64,000 nucleotides of DNA, from assembly GCF_004366355.1 (NCBI RefSeq), contig NZ_SODV01000001.1:744001-808000 (forward strand), given 5' to 3'. The stretch's first letter is position 1. The number at the start of each line of letters is the position of its first letter. Positions 24,562 through 32,583 of this stretch are shown here, piece after piece. The notes beneath the pieces are model-generated. The model had not been told where the DNA came from and searched no databases. It saw only the letters and a program-made list of their open reading frames with translations. The stretch is from Dinghuibacter silviterrae (GTDB taxonomy: Bacteria > Bacteroidota > Bacteroidia > Chitinophagales > Chitinophagaceae). A program made the translations under genes and the position numbers.

Positions 24562-24738
24562 TTGTGCGTCGATTGGCGAAGTAGGACGAGCGCGCGGGCG
24601 AAACCCGGCGGTCCGATCATAGCATACCCGACAGACGGGATATGACAAAGGCAGATACAATCGATGGGATAGGAAGGGAGGCTTTCCGGAAGGACACCCG
24701 GAAGGAAGCCATCAAACCTTCGGAAGCAATTCGTTAGA

Positions 24739-25164
24739 TTAGTTGGTCTGCTTTACGGTGATTTCTTCGACCGAGCGTTGCTGGGCGGCGACGGCATACG
24801 TAAAGGAGTTCTTGCTCTTCAGGTTACGGATCACGAAGGAAACGCTGTTGATCTCGTCGCCGGAAGGCAGCTTGAACTTCTTGTCGAACTTTTTGTCGGA
24901 ATACAGGCCTTTGTACAGGGTGTTGCCCGCGTCGTCTACAACGGCTACATAGTACGTGTCACCGGCGTTGTTGTCAAACTGAACGTCGAAGATGTAGTTG
25001 CCGTCCTGGGAACCGATGTAGGTTACGTTAACAGGGCTGGCAGTAGCAGGAGTATCCTTGTGGGACTGCGCCTTCGTAGCGCCTGCATGCAGGAAAAACA
25101 AACCGGAAAGGAACAAAGTGGCCACTGTGCGGGCCAGGCGAATGTTCAAAGTTGGCTTTTTCAT
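24739..25164 (-). CDS. Small secreted protein of unknown function
   Basis: A 141-residue protein with a signal peptide (residues 1-33, ending TKAQS). The mature part reads as a compact beta-sandwich-like domain: VTYIGSQDGNYIFDVQFDN, then YYVAVVDDAGNTLYKG and INSVSFVIRNLKS. Proteins of this form are frequent in Chitinophagaceae and Sphingobacteriia, often in several copies, but I know of no function. It has a strong promoter and a leader of about 180 bases. A terminator follows downstream. Confidence 0.75.
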   Translation of the reverse strand: MKKPTLNIRLARTVATLFLSGLFFLHAGATKAQSHKDTPATASPVNVTYIGSQDGNYIFDVQFDNNAGDTYYVAVVDDAGNTLYKGLYSDKKFDKKFKLPSGDEINSVSFVIRNLKSKNSFTYAVAAQQRSVEEITVKQTN

Positions 25165-25167
25165 TTT

Positions 25168-25204
25168 TTGTACATTTTAGTTTAAAAAAAATCTTAATGT
25201 ACAA
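25168..25204 (-). promoter_or_regulatory. 9-bp inverted repeat immediately before the start codon
   Basis: TTGTACATT (25168-25176) and AATGTACAA (25196-25204) are perfectly complementary and end three bases from the ATG of the small secreted protein gene on the minus strand. In RNA, the stem would cover the ribosome landing zone. A second short palindrome, GTACTTTAAGTAC, lies in the same leader at 25264-25276. Either could be a protein operator or an RNA switch. Confidence 0.45.
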
Positions 25205-25353
25205 GCAACCAAATGAGAACAAGCAAATCGCGGGGCAAACAATAAAATAAAGATCGGAGGAACGTACTTTAAGTACTTTTGATGCAGCAAATTTCGGGTT
25301 TGATTCGAAATAAACTGTAATGGAATCGTTAAAGAACTATTACGTCTCCGGTA

Positions 25354-25383
25354 CAAATATATAAATAATTTTCGATTTTGCAA
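25354..25383 (-). promoter_or_regulatory. Consensus Bacteroidota promoter of the small secreted protein gene
   Basis: On the minus strand TTG (25381-25383), 19 bases, then TATATTTG (25354-25361) fit the TTG-N19-TAnnTTTG consensus exactly. Transcription would start near 25347, giving a leader of about 180 bases. The 268-base gap between this gene and the divergent dgt holds nothing else recognisable. Confidence 0.65.
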
Positions 25384-25432
25384 GATCTAAGAAAAAACAT
25401 TATATATTTTAAATTTTAATGCAAAGGATTAC

Positions 25433-26908
25433 ATGGCTTCAAATCTTCGCTGGGAGGACATTTTCTCAATAAATCGGGTGGGGCAGGAAAAATTAGAGCA
25501 GGGAGTTCGCTCCGGTTTTCAACGAGATTTTGACCGTTTGATCTTTTCTTCCGCGTTTCGCCGTCTTCAGAACAAAACCCAGGTCTTCCCCCTTCCGGGC
25601 AGCACCTTTGTCCACAACCGCCTGACCCACTCCCTGGAAGTGGCCAGCGTGGGCCGGTCCCTTGGAAAAATTGTGGGCAGTCACATCGCCGCTGAAGAAC
25701 TGGGACTGGGTCCCGACGAGGCCGAAGCCCAGGAATTTTACCGCTACGAGCTATCCAACGTCATTGCCGCTGCCTGTCTGGCCCACGACATCGGCAACCC
25801 CGCCTTTGGCCATTCCGGCGAAAAGGCGCTGTCCGCCTTTTTTGCCGAAAACGCGGGCCGCCAGATCGATGGGCGGACGCTGCAATCTTATTTTTCCCCC
25901 CTCGAATGGTCCGACCTGGTCAATTTCGAGGGCAACGCCAACGCCTTCCGTATCCTGACCCACACGTTCAAGGGCAAACTGCCCGGGGGCTTCGGGCTCA
26001 CCTATACCACCCTGGCGGCTATCCTTAAATATCCCTGCGATTCCGCTTCCGTCGGCGGCGCGGCTCACCGGAAGAAATATGGATACTTCCAGACGGAGCA
26101 CGAGAATTTTCTGGAGGTGGTGCACGAGCTGCACATGATCCCGGACATCCCGCCCGGCGAAGCCGCACCCGGCGGCGCCTATGCGCCCACGGCGCCCGCC
26201 GGGGCTGCCGCGCACATGGACGGCACACCCACGGGCGCCGCCTTCTTCCGCCACCCCTTCGTCTACCTCACGGAAGCCGCCGACGACATCTGTTACCAGG
26301 TGATTGACGTGGAAGACGCGCACCGCCTGGGGATCGTCCAGCTCGACGAGGCACGGACGCTCCTGCTGGACCTGATGCATGCGATCGGGCGTCCCACGGA
26401 CAATATGGACCGGGTCCGCAAAAGGGTGGACGGGATCGGGGACGCCAACGAAAAAATCGCCTACCTGAGGGCCCGGTGTATCAACTCCCTCACCCTGCAG
26501 GCCGCCGACGTTTTTATCGCCAACAGCGCTGCCATCCTGAACGGGACCTTCCGGAGCACACTGATAAAAACCATCAACGAGACCTGTCATGCCCTTGACG
26601 CGATCGAAAGCCTGTCTGTCGACCGGATCTACAACCACGAGTCGGTGATCCAGATCGAAATCGCGGGCTACCATGTCATGAGCGAATTGCTAAACGTATT
26701 CGTTCCCCCGCTCCTCAAACAAAAACCGGACGCCAGGGACAAAAAAATGATCCGGCTGATACCGGATCAATTCCTGGAAACGGGGGATAGGGATACCCCC
26801 TACCATAAAGTTCGTTGTGCCCTTGACTATATCTCCGGGATGACGGACCTATACGCGACCGAGCTCTACCGGAAGCTCAAGGGAATCGACATACCCATTC
26901 ATCGATAG
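25433..26908 (+). CDS. dgt: dGTP triphosphohydrolase (HD domain)
   Basis: A 491-residue dNTPase that hydrolyses dGTP to deoxyguanosine and triphosphate. The HD metal site is built from HNRLTHSLEVA (about 63-73) and AHDIGNPAFGHSGE (about 118-131); AADDICYQ near 285 supplies the distal Asp. Just before RHPFVYLTEAADDI there is an insert of about 30 residues that is Pro/Gly/Ala-rich (GEAAPGGAYAPTAPAGAAA) and not part of the usual fold. It is divergent from the small secreted protein gene. Confidence 0.93.
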   Translation: MASNLRWEDIFSINRVGQEKLEQGVRSGFQRDFDRLIFSSAFRRLQNKTQVFPLPGSTFVHNRLTHSLEVASVGRSLGKIVGSHIAAEELGLGPDEAEAQEFYRYELSNVIAAACLAHDIGNPAFGHSGEKALSAFFAENAGRQIDGRTLQSYFSPLEWSDLVNFEGNANAFRILTHTFKGKLPGGFGLTYTTLAAILKYPCDSASVGGAAHRKKYGYFQTEHENFLEVVHELHMIPDIPPGEAAPGGAYAPTAPAGAAAHMDGTPTGAAFFRHPFVYLTEAADDICYQVIDVEDAHRLGIVQLDEARTLLLDLMHAIGRPTDNMDRVRKRVDGIGDANEKIAYLRARCINSLTLQAADVFIANSAAILNGTFRSTLIKTINETCHALDAIESLSVDRIYNHESVIQIEIAGYHVMSELLNVFVPPLLKQKPDARDKKMIRLIPDQFLETGDRDTPYHKVRCALDYISGMTDLYATELYRKLKGIDIPIHR

Positions 26909-26927
26909 GGTGCGAAAAACGCGGGCG

Positions 26928-27362
26928 TTAGTTGCTCTTTTTCGCCGCCGCAGCTGCCGCCTGCTTGTTAGCCTTATACCGCATGTCGGGCGTACCATCC
27001 TTCTTTAGGGGGCCGGCAGGCGCTTGTTTGTTGGCCTTGTACCGCATGTCGGGTGTGCCGTCCTTTTTCAGGGGACCGGCGGCCGTGGTCTTCGCGCTGG
27101 CGGCCGTTGTCTTTGCACCGGCAGCAGCAGTGGCGCCGGTGGAAGCAGCGGCGCTTTTGGTGTTGGCCGCCGTGGACGCCGCTGTCGTTTTCGCGTTAGC
27201 CGCGGTCGTCGACGCCGTGGTCTTGGCCTTGGTGGCGGTCGTCTTTGCTTTGGCGGTTGCCGAGGCCGGGGTCTTCGCCGGAGCTGGCGTGGTCTGTGCA
27301 TGCGCCACGCCGAGGCACAGGCAGAGTAAGAAAGCAATCGCTGAAGTCAGAGTCTTTTTCAT
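26928..27362 (-). CDS. Secreted Ala/Thr/Lys-rich protein with two DGTPDMRYK repeats
   Basis: A 144-residue protein with a signal peptide ending AHAQ (about 23), a central Ala/Thr/Lys low-complexity stretch (about 24-92), and two identical 16-residue units, GPLKKDGTPDMRYKAN, separated by KQAPA. The tail is Ala/Lys-rich. The DGTPDMRYK unit recurs in small secreted proteins of Bacteroidota; no function is known to me. It is the last gene in a minus-strand series beginning at dnaN, 34 bases after kdnB. Confidence 0.75.
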   Translation of the reverse strand: MKKTLTSAIAFLLCLCLGVAHAQTTPAPAKTPASATAKAKTTATKAKTTASTTAANAKTTAASTAANTKSAAASTGATAAAGAKTTAASAKTTAAGPLKKDGTPDMRYKANKQAPAGPLKKDGTPDMRYKANKQAAAAAAKKSN

Positions 27363-27367
27363 AACCG

Positions 27368-27388
27368 ATTAGTAGTTTAGCTACTAAT
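27368..27388. other. 8-bp inverted repeat between kdnB and the repeat protein gene
   Basis: ATTAGTAG (27368-27375) and CTACTAAT (27381-27388) surround a five-base loop, five bases before the ATG of the downstream gene on the minus strand. There is no T-run, so it is not a typical terminator. An operator or an RNA stem affecting the next gene is possible. Confidence 0.4.
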
Positions 27389-27396
27389 ATAAGAAT

Positions 27397-28470
27397 TTAG
27401 AGCTTCTCGTAGAGTGCCCGAAGCCGGTCGCGGGTCATTTGTTTTTCCCAGTCTTTTCCCAGGGCATTTTCCCACAGGGGCTTCATGCCCAGGGAGACGT
27501 TGATCATGGTATCGAACTGCTCGTCGGTCAGGCCTTTGCAGATGCCTTGGGGGATGTCGATCTTGTTTTTGTCCACCATCTTTTTGAACTCGCGCACACC
27601 TTCTGGATAAAATTCTTCGAGGTGGTTGAAAACGATGCAGTTACCGATACCGTGTTTGGTGCCTAAGAGGTAGGAAAGACCATAGCTTACGGCGTGGGCC
27701 ACCCCGACCTGGGAATAGGCGATGCTCATCCCGCCGGCATAAGAGGCCATCATCAGCTGGTCGTCGCTTTGGGCGTCCCAGTGGTCCTTGTGCAAAAAGA
27801 CTTCCTGGCAAAGGGCCAGGGCTTTCTCGCCGTAGGATTTGCTGAATTCGTTGAGATAGGTCCCTTGCAGGCTTTCGATGCAGTGGATATAACAGTCCAT
27901 GCCCGTATAAAAACGCTGGTTGACAGGGACGCCTTCGGCCAGGACGGGGTCGAGGACGATCTGGTCGAAGGGCGTAAAGTCGGAATTCATCCCCAGCTTG
28001 CGCGTGGGACCGGTGAGCACCGTGGTCCGGCTGACTTCCGCCCCGGTGCCGCTGATGGTGGGGATACCGGCTTTATAAACGCCCGGGTTTTTGACGAGGT
28101 CCCAGCCCTGGTAGTCTGCGGAGGAGCCGGGGTTGTTCATCATGAGGCCGACGGCCTTGGCGAGGTCCATGGTAGAACCCCCGCCGATACCGATGACACC
28201 GCTGACGGTTCCATAGGCATCCTTTAATTCTTTTGCCAGCTGGTCGACCTGGGTGGTTTTCGGCTCGTAGGTCACGTCTGCGGAGACCAGGCGGTCTTTA
28301 CCCCGCAGGGGGATCCTTCCTTCCAGGGCCTTGCCCTTGAAAAAGTGATCCAGCAAAAACACCATGGGGGCATCCCCTTTGCGCTGGGGCGAGAGGATTT
28401 CGTCCAATTGATCAAAGGAACCACGGCCATACACCACGTAGCCGACCATCTTGAAATTGCGGAATTGCAT
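27397..28470 (-). CDS. kdnB: KdnB-like 3-deoxy-alpha-D-manno-octulosonate 8-oxidase (iron-type ADH fold)
   Basis: A 357-residue iron-dependent alcohol dehydrogenase family member. It closely resembles the Shewanella KdnB as I remember it: YGRGSFDQL, GIGGGSTMDLAKAVGLM, GIPTISGTGAEVSRT, TGMDCYIHCIESLQGTYLNEF and HAVSYGLSYLLG. KdnB oxidises Kdo at C8 so that KdnA can transaminate it to 8-amino-Kdo for LPS. The metal ligands fall in MDCYIH and the two His of HAVSYG and KHGIGN. kdsB is two genes upstream, which fits; no KdnA is in the window. The ATG at 28470 is preferred to a TTG. Confidence 0.85.
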   Translation of the reverse strand: MQFRNFKMVGYVVYGRGSFDQLDEILSPQRKGDAPMVFLLDHFFKGKALEGRIPLRGKDRLVSADVTYEPKTTQVDQLAKELKDAYGTVSGVIGIGGGSTMDLAKAVGLMMNNPGSSADYQGWDLVKNPGVYKAGIPTISGTGAEVSRTTVLTGPTRKLGMNSDFTPFDQIVLDPVLAEGVPVNQRFYTGMDCYIHCIESLQGTYLNEFSKSYGEKALALCQEVFLHKDHWDAQSDDQLMMASYAGGMSIAYSQVGVAHAVSYGLSYLLGTKHGIGNCIVFNHLEEFYPEGVREFKKMVDKNKIDIPQGICKGLTDEQFDTMINVSLGMKPLWENALGKDWEKQMTRDRLRALYEKL

Positions 28471-28497
28471 AGGCAAAAATTTTAAGCCCCGAGGGCG

Positions 28498-29445
28498 TCA
28501 GGGCTGCAAAGTTAAGGCCGCCGCACCAAATACGCCCGCACTATCTCCGAGGAGGGGGGGTATAACGGGTACGTCCAACCGGTTGTTAAAAATGTGTTCG
28601 CTCAGGGACCGGACGCCTTCGGTATACAGGCCCTGGATATTCCCCACACCCCCACCGACGACAATGACGTCGGGGTCGACGATGTCGGTGACGACGGAAA
28701 GTCCTTTGCCAAAAAAATGATACAAGCGCTCCATCGTCGCTACGGCAGCCGGTTCAGTGGAGACTGCTATATCCTTTAAGCGTTTTTCGCTGCCGGAAAT
28801 TCCTTTATAGAACCGCTCCAACGCGGGTCCGGAAATCACGGTTTCCACGCAGCCGGTTTTGCCGCAGTAGCAAGGACCACCGGAGGCATCGAGGTAGTTG
28901 TGCCCCCATTCCCCGGCGATGCCGTGTTTCCCGGCCCAGACGCGCCCGTCTACGACAAGCCCCCCGCCCACGCCGGTCCCGGCGATCACGCCAAAGACCA
29001 CCCTCGCTTCGGGGAATCGCGCCCGGACGGCACCCCAGCGGGTTTCCGCCAGGGCGAAACAGTTGGCGTCGTTGGCCAGGATAGCCGGTACGCCCAAGGC
29101 CTGCGTCAGGTCGCGCTGTAACGGCTGACCGTTGAGCACGACCGAATTGGCGTTTTTCATGGTTCCCAGGATGGGGTCTAGCACCCCGGGGGTGCCAAAT
29201 CCAACGGAAGTCGGCGTGAGCCCGGAGGCAGCCTTCATTTTGTCCACAAGCCGCGCGATCTGGTCGATAACGTGTGTGTAACCGAGACGGGTTTCGGTGT
29301 CGAGGCGCATCCGCACCAGGGGCTGCGGGTCGCCGGCCGCGGCAGCACCGCGCGTACCGGAGGCTGAGCCGCCAGGCGCAGCCGGCATAATGACCCCCTC
29401 TACTTTCGTCCCACCGAGGTCAATCCCCCATAACCATTGTTCCAT
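28498..29445 (-). CDS. ROK-family sugar kinase
   Basis: A 315-residue kinase of the ROK family. GIDLGGTKVEGV is the phosphate loop, GTGVGGGLV follows near 160, and the zinc motif CYCGKTGCVE is at about 195-204. The likely substrate is glucose, fructose or N-acetylglucosamine; the sequence does not decide. Between EGVIM and LVRMRLDTET there is an Ala/Gly-rich insertion of about 22 residues (PGGSASGTRGAAAAGDPQ) that other ROK proteins lack. It sits between kdsB and kdnB in a minus-strand series. Confidence 0.88.
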   Translation of the reverse strand: MEQWLWGIDLGGTKVEGVIMPAAPGGSASGTRGAAAAGDPQPLVRMRLDTETRLGYTHVIDQIARLVDKMKAASGLTPTSVGFGTPGVLDPILGTMKNANSVVLNGQPLQRDLTQALGVPAILANDANCFALAETRWGAVRARFPEARVVFGVIAGTGVGGGLVVDGRVWAGKHGIAGEWGHNYLDASGGPCYCGKTGCVETVISGPALERFYKGISGSEKRLKDIAVSTEPAAVATMERLYHFFGKGLSVVTDIVDPDVIVVGGGVGNIQGLYTEGVRSLSEHIFNNRLDVPVIPPLLGDSAGVFGAAALTLQP

Positions 29446-29480
29446 AGTCCTAACGTTTGAGTTGCGCGCCTGCAGCGCGT

Positions 29481-30209
29481 TTATACGATGAGTTTTGCCG
29501 CCCGGTCGAGGTCATCCGGCGTATCTATCTCTACACCCATATAATCCACCACGACCATCCGCAGCGGCACGCCGTGCTCCAGGTAGCGGAGGCACTCGAC
29601 CTTTTCGGCGTTTTCCAAAGGTGTGACGGGCCAGCGGGTAAAGTCCAGGAGGGCTTGTTTCCGGAAGGCGTACACGCCGATGTGTTCATAATAAGGAATG
29701 ACCAGCTCTTTGTTCCGGGGGTAAGGGATCACGCTCCGCGAGAAGAAAAGGGCGTTTCCTTTGAGGTCGATCGCCACTTTAACGTAGTTCTCGTCGGCGA
29801 TGAGGGCCGGATCTTTGAGTTCCTGCATCAGCGAGGCTACCTGCACCGATGCCCCGTCGGCGCCCTTGAACACCGCGAGAAGTTTTTCGAGAGGGTCGCG
29901 TTTGATAAACGGGGTGTCGCCCTGGATATTGAGGACGATGTCCACCTCCATGTCCTCGACCGCTTCGGCGATACGGTCGCTCCCGCTTTCGTGCTCGCGT
30001 CGGCTCATCTTGGCCGTTCCGCCGCCGGCGGTGATCTCGTCGTAAATCACCGGGCTGTCGGTCACCACCACGACCTCGTCAAAAAGACCGGTCGCGACCG
30101 TATTGTCATACGTATGACGTATGACGGTTTTGGAACCGAGGGGCTGCATGAGCTTGGCGGGAAAACGGGTGGCCGCGTACCGGGCCGGGATGAGCGCCGC
30201 TATTCGCAT
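29481..30209 (-). CDS. kdsB: CMP-3-deoxy-D-manno-octulosonate cytidylyltransferase
   Basis: A 242-residue enzyme that activates Kdo (or 8-amino-Kdo) with CTP for LPS core synthesis. Motifs are IPARYAATRFPAKLM at the N-terminus, RREHESGSDRIAEAV at about 70-85, and NIQGDTPF at about 95. The ATG at 30209 gives the family N-terminus; a longer open frame upstream overlaps the hydroxylase gene and has no family resemblance. The nearby kdnB suggests that the substrate may be the 8-amino sugar. Confidence 0.94.
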   Translation of the reverse strand: MRIAALIPARYAATRFPAKLMQPLGSKTVIRHTYDNTVATGLFDEVVVVTDSPVIYDEITAGGGTAKMSRREHESGSDRIAEAVEDMEVDIVLNIQGDTPFIKRDPLEKLLAVFKGADGASVQVASLMQELKDPALIADENYVKVAIDLKGNALFFSRSVIPYPRNKELVIPYYEHIGVYAFRKQALLDFTRWPVTPLENAEKVECLRYLEHGVPLRMVVVDYMGVEIDTPDDLDRAAKLIV

Positions 30210-30255
30210 GAAAGAGTTTTGCGGGCAAAGATGCGAAATTTTTTCGCGGGACGCC

Positions 30256-31071
30256 TCACCGGGGCCTTGGCCGGTACTTCTGAAACGGCACCCGCAGCAA
30301 ATTCCCGATGTCATCCTTTTCGGCAATATGGGTATCGAGCCCATAGCGAAGGTCTTCCGGCGGCAGCGACCGGAAAGTCCCGAAGAGCCGATCCCAAAAA
30401 GAAAAGATATTCCCGTAGTTGCTGTCCGTAAATGGTCTTTGAAAATGATGGTGCACTTTGTGCATGCCGGGTGACACGAGCACCCAGCTGATGGCCCGGT
30501 CCAACCCCGGCGCCAGCCGGATGTTGGCGTGGTTGAACTGTGCAAAAACGACGGATAGCGACTGGTACATCATCAGGACCCATACGGGGGCACCGCTGAC
30601 GGCCACCGCCAGCAGGGTAAAGAGGGCGCGCAGGACGCTCTCGACGGGGTGGTGCCGGTTGGCGGTCGTCGTGTCTACGTGCCGGTCGATGTGGTGGATG
30701 GTATGGAACTGCCACATCCACCGGACCTGGTGTTCTATCCAGTGGACGAGCCAGGCGCTGATCAGGTCCAGCAGCATCAGGCCCAATAACCAGAAAAGCC
30801 AGGGGGGCAAGGGCACCAGGTACAACAACCCAAACCGGTGATCAGCCGTCCAGAAACACGTCCGTACGATCAGGAAGGCAAAAGCAAAATTGACGACTAT
30901 GGTGGTCAGGGTAAAAAAAAGATTGACGCCGGCGTGCGACAACTTGTGGTAGGGCCGGCGCACGAGGGGCAGGGGCCCTTCCAGCAACCAGAAGAAAAGG
31001 AGACCGCAAACCAGGATGAGCGTGCGGTGGGCCGAAGGTATGTGCGCCCAGTATTGAGACCAGTCGGACAA
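30256..31071 (-). CDS. Sterol desaturase/fatty acid hydroxylase superfamily membrane enzyme
   Basis: A 271-residue di-iron membrane enzyme. The histidine clusters HWIEH (about 115), HTIHHID (about 130) and HKVHHHF (about 207) are the canonical metal ligands. Four or so membrane segments are visible in the first 115 residues and around 150-180. Substrate could be a lipid, carotenoid or sphingolipid-type chain. The position beside kdsB and kdnB hints at lipid A or envelope lipid modification, but that is inference. The only start at the natural N-terminus is TTG. Confidence 0.85.
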   Translation of the reverse strand: MSDWSQYWAHIPSAHRTLILVCGLLFFWLLEGPLPLVRRPYHKLSHAGVNLFFTLTTIVVNFAFAFLIVRTCFWTADHRFGLLYLVPLPPWLFWLLGLMLLDLISAWLVHWIEHQVRWMWQFHTIHHIDRHVDTTTANRHHPVESVLRALFTLLAVAVSGAPVWVLMMYQSLSVVFAQFNHANIRLAPGLDRAISWVLVSPGMHKVHHHFQRPFTDSNYGNIFSFWDRLFGTFRSLPPEDLRYGLDTHIAEKDDIGNLLRVPFQKYRPRPR

Positions 31072-31097
31072 GTGGAACGTTTCCTAAAAGGTACGAA

Positions 31098-31331
31098 TTA
31101 TTCCTCTTCCGTGGTAGCGGCCGAGGCCTCGTCCTCCATGATCCCCAGCATGGCGGAGGCCGTCCGTGCTTCCTCTTCGGGAACAACCAGCTTGATCCCG
31201 CTGGACGAATACGCCAGCGTGGTGGTGCCATATTCATCCTGGAGAAAGGCGTGGATCCCAGCCTCCTTCAACCGGCCCAACACGACGTTGGCGCTGATGT
31301 AGTCACCGTATGTCCGAAGTACAACCAACAC
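31098..31331 (-). CDS. DUF2007-family small protein (putative signal transducing protein)
   Basis: A 77-residue protein with the DUF2007 pattern: TYGDYISANVVLGRLKEAGI, then FLQDE and GIKLVVPEEEA. Such domains are related to PII-like folds and may bind small molecules, but no activity is established. The start codon is GTG at 31331, six bases after the dnaN stop, so it is probably translated from the dnaN transcript. The acidic tail is low complexity. Confidence 0.75.
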   Translation of the reverse strand: MLVVLRTYGDYISANVVLGRLKEAGIHAFLQDEYGTTTLAYSSSGIKLVVPEEEARTASAMLGIMEDEASAATTEEE

Positions 31332-31337
31332 AACACC

Positions 31338-32453
31338 CTAGTTATTCAGCATCAGGGGCATGACCAGCATGAGTTGGTCCTCGTCCTGATCTTGTTCGGC
31401 CGGTTTGATGATCCCGGCTTTCGTGGGGGTGGACAGCTCCATCTTTACCTCTTCCGAGTCTGTGGCGTTGAGCATTTCGATCAGGAATTTGGCGTTAAAG
31501 GCGATCTGCATGTCTTCGCCTTCATAGCGGCAGCGCATGCGTTCGTTCCCTTCAAAGCTAAAATCCACGTCCTGGGAGGCCAGCTGGAGCTCGCTCCCGG
31601 TGATGCTCAGGACCACCTGGTTGGTGCTTTTGTTGGAAAAGACGCTGACCCGCCGAAGCGCATTTTGGAAGTCGGTACGGCTGACCGACATCGTATAGGG
31701 ATTATCGACGGGGATCACCACCTTGTAGTCGGGGAAGCGGGCGTCGATGAGACGACACGTGAGCTGCGTCGTTCCATGGGTGACAAAAAGGTGGTTGCCG
31801 CTGTAGGCAATCTTTAATTCGTCGTCGTTGTCGGGCAGCGCGCTTTTGAGCAGGTTGAGCGGCTTTTTGGGGACGATGAAATTGTCGCTCTTCCCGGCCT
31901 TGACTTCCTTGCGTTTGTAGCGCACGAGGCGGTGGGCGTCGGTTGCCACAAAATTGACGCTGTCCTTGTCCAGCTCGAAGTATACGCCCGTCATGGCGGG
32001 TCTCAGGTCGTCGTTCGAGACGGAAAAAAGCGTTTTATTGATGGCCGTGACCAGGGCGGTGCTGGTCATGGTAAAGGTCGTAGCGTCGTCGGCCGTGGGT
32101 TCCTTCGGGAAATTGTCGGGGTTTTCACCCATGACCTTGTATTTCCCGTTGTCGCTCGTAATTTCTATCGCAAAATTTTTCTCAATTGTAAACGTCAAAG
32201 GCTGATCCGGGATATTCTTTAAAGAATCCATCAAAATCTTAGCGGGAATGCAAACTTTGCCGCTATCTTTTGCTTCAATATCGAGTTCGACCTTCATCAC
32301 CGTTTCCAGGTCGGTGGCGATGACCGTGAGTTTGTTTTTATGGATATCGAAAAGAAAATCCTCCAGGATCGGCAGCACCGTGTTGGCGTTGATGACGCCG
32401 CTGATCTGCTGTAAGTGCTTCAATAAGGCCGAAGAGGAAACGATAAACTTCAT
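31338..32453 (-). CDS. dnaN: DNA polymerase III beta subunit (sliding clamp)
   Basis: A 371-residue sliding clamp with three repeated domains. The N-terminal MKFIVSSSALLKHLQQISGVI, the central RPAMTGVYFELD with VATDAHRLVRYKR, and the C-terminal LMLVMPLMLN are typical. The peptide-binding C-terminal MPLML replaces the M-P-M-R-L of enteric clamps. It is the first gene of a long minus-strand series. In many bacteria dnaN lies close to oriC; here the DnaA-box-rich gap at 37.7-38.3 kb is about 5 kb away. Confidence 0.95.
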   Translation of the reverse strand: MKFIVSSSALLKHLQQISGVINANTVLPILEDFLFDIHKNKLTVIATDLETVMKVELDIEAKDSGKVCIPAKILMDSLKNIPDQPLTFTIEKNFAIEITSDNGKYKVMGENPDNFPKEPTADDATTFTMTSTALVTAINKTLFSVSNDDLRPAMTGVYFELDKDSVNFVATDAHRLVRYKRKEVKAGKSDNFIVPKKPLNLLKSALPDNDDELKIAYSGNHLFVTHGTTQLTCRLIDARFPDYKVVIPVDNPYTMSVSRTDFQNALRRVSVFSNKSTNQVVLSITGSELQLASQDVDFSFEGNERMRCRYEGEDMQIAFNAKFLIEMLNATDSEEVKMELSTPTKAGIIKPAEQDQDEDQLMLVMPLMLNN

Positions 32454-32571
32454 ACGTGCTGGGTTCTTTTGATAATGTTACGGTTTTCGGCGTCAATTTA
32501 TAAAGTTTTTAGCAATAGCCTTTTAAAACTTATGAACGAACCGGGGAAAACCGAATAACCGTTAGTCTACG

Positions 32572-32579
32572 TATCTTTG
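32572..32579 (+). promoter_or_regulatory. TATCTTTG -7 box, four bases before the aminotransferase ATG
   Basis: TATCTTTG matches TAnnTTTG and lies four bases upstream of the ATG at 32584. No -33 TTG at the usual spacing was found. If used, the transcript would start at or next to the start codon. The 130-base gap to dnaN holds no other clear signal. Confidence 0.35.
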
Positions 32580-32583
32580 ACGC

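Noticed and set aside
24285-24660. Overlapping open frames on both strands across palindrome copy 2
   Set aside because: They read through the palindrome arms (poly-Lys/Phe tracts) and have no family resemblance or start context.
24675-24715. GC-rich hairpin after the small secreted protein gene as a terminator
   Set aside because: The stem is imperfect and has no T-run; the better terminator is at 24523-24561.
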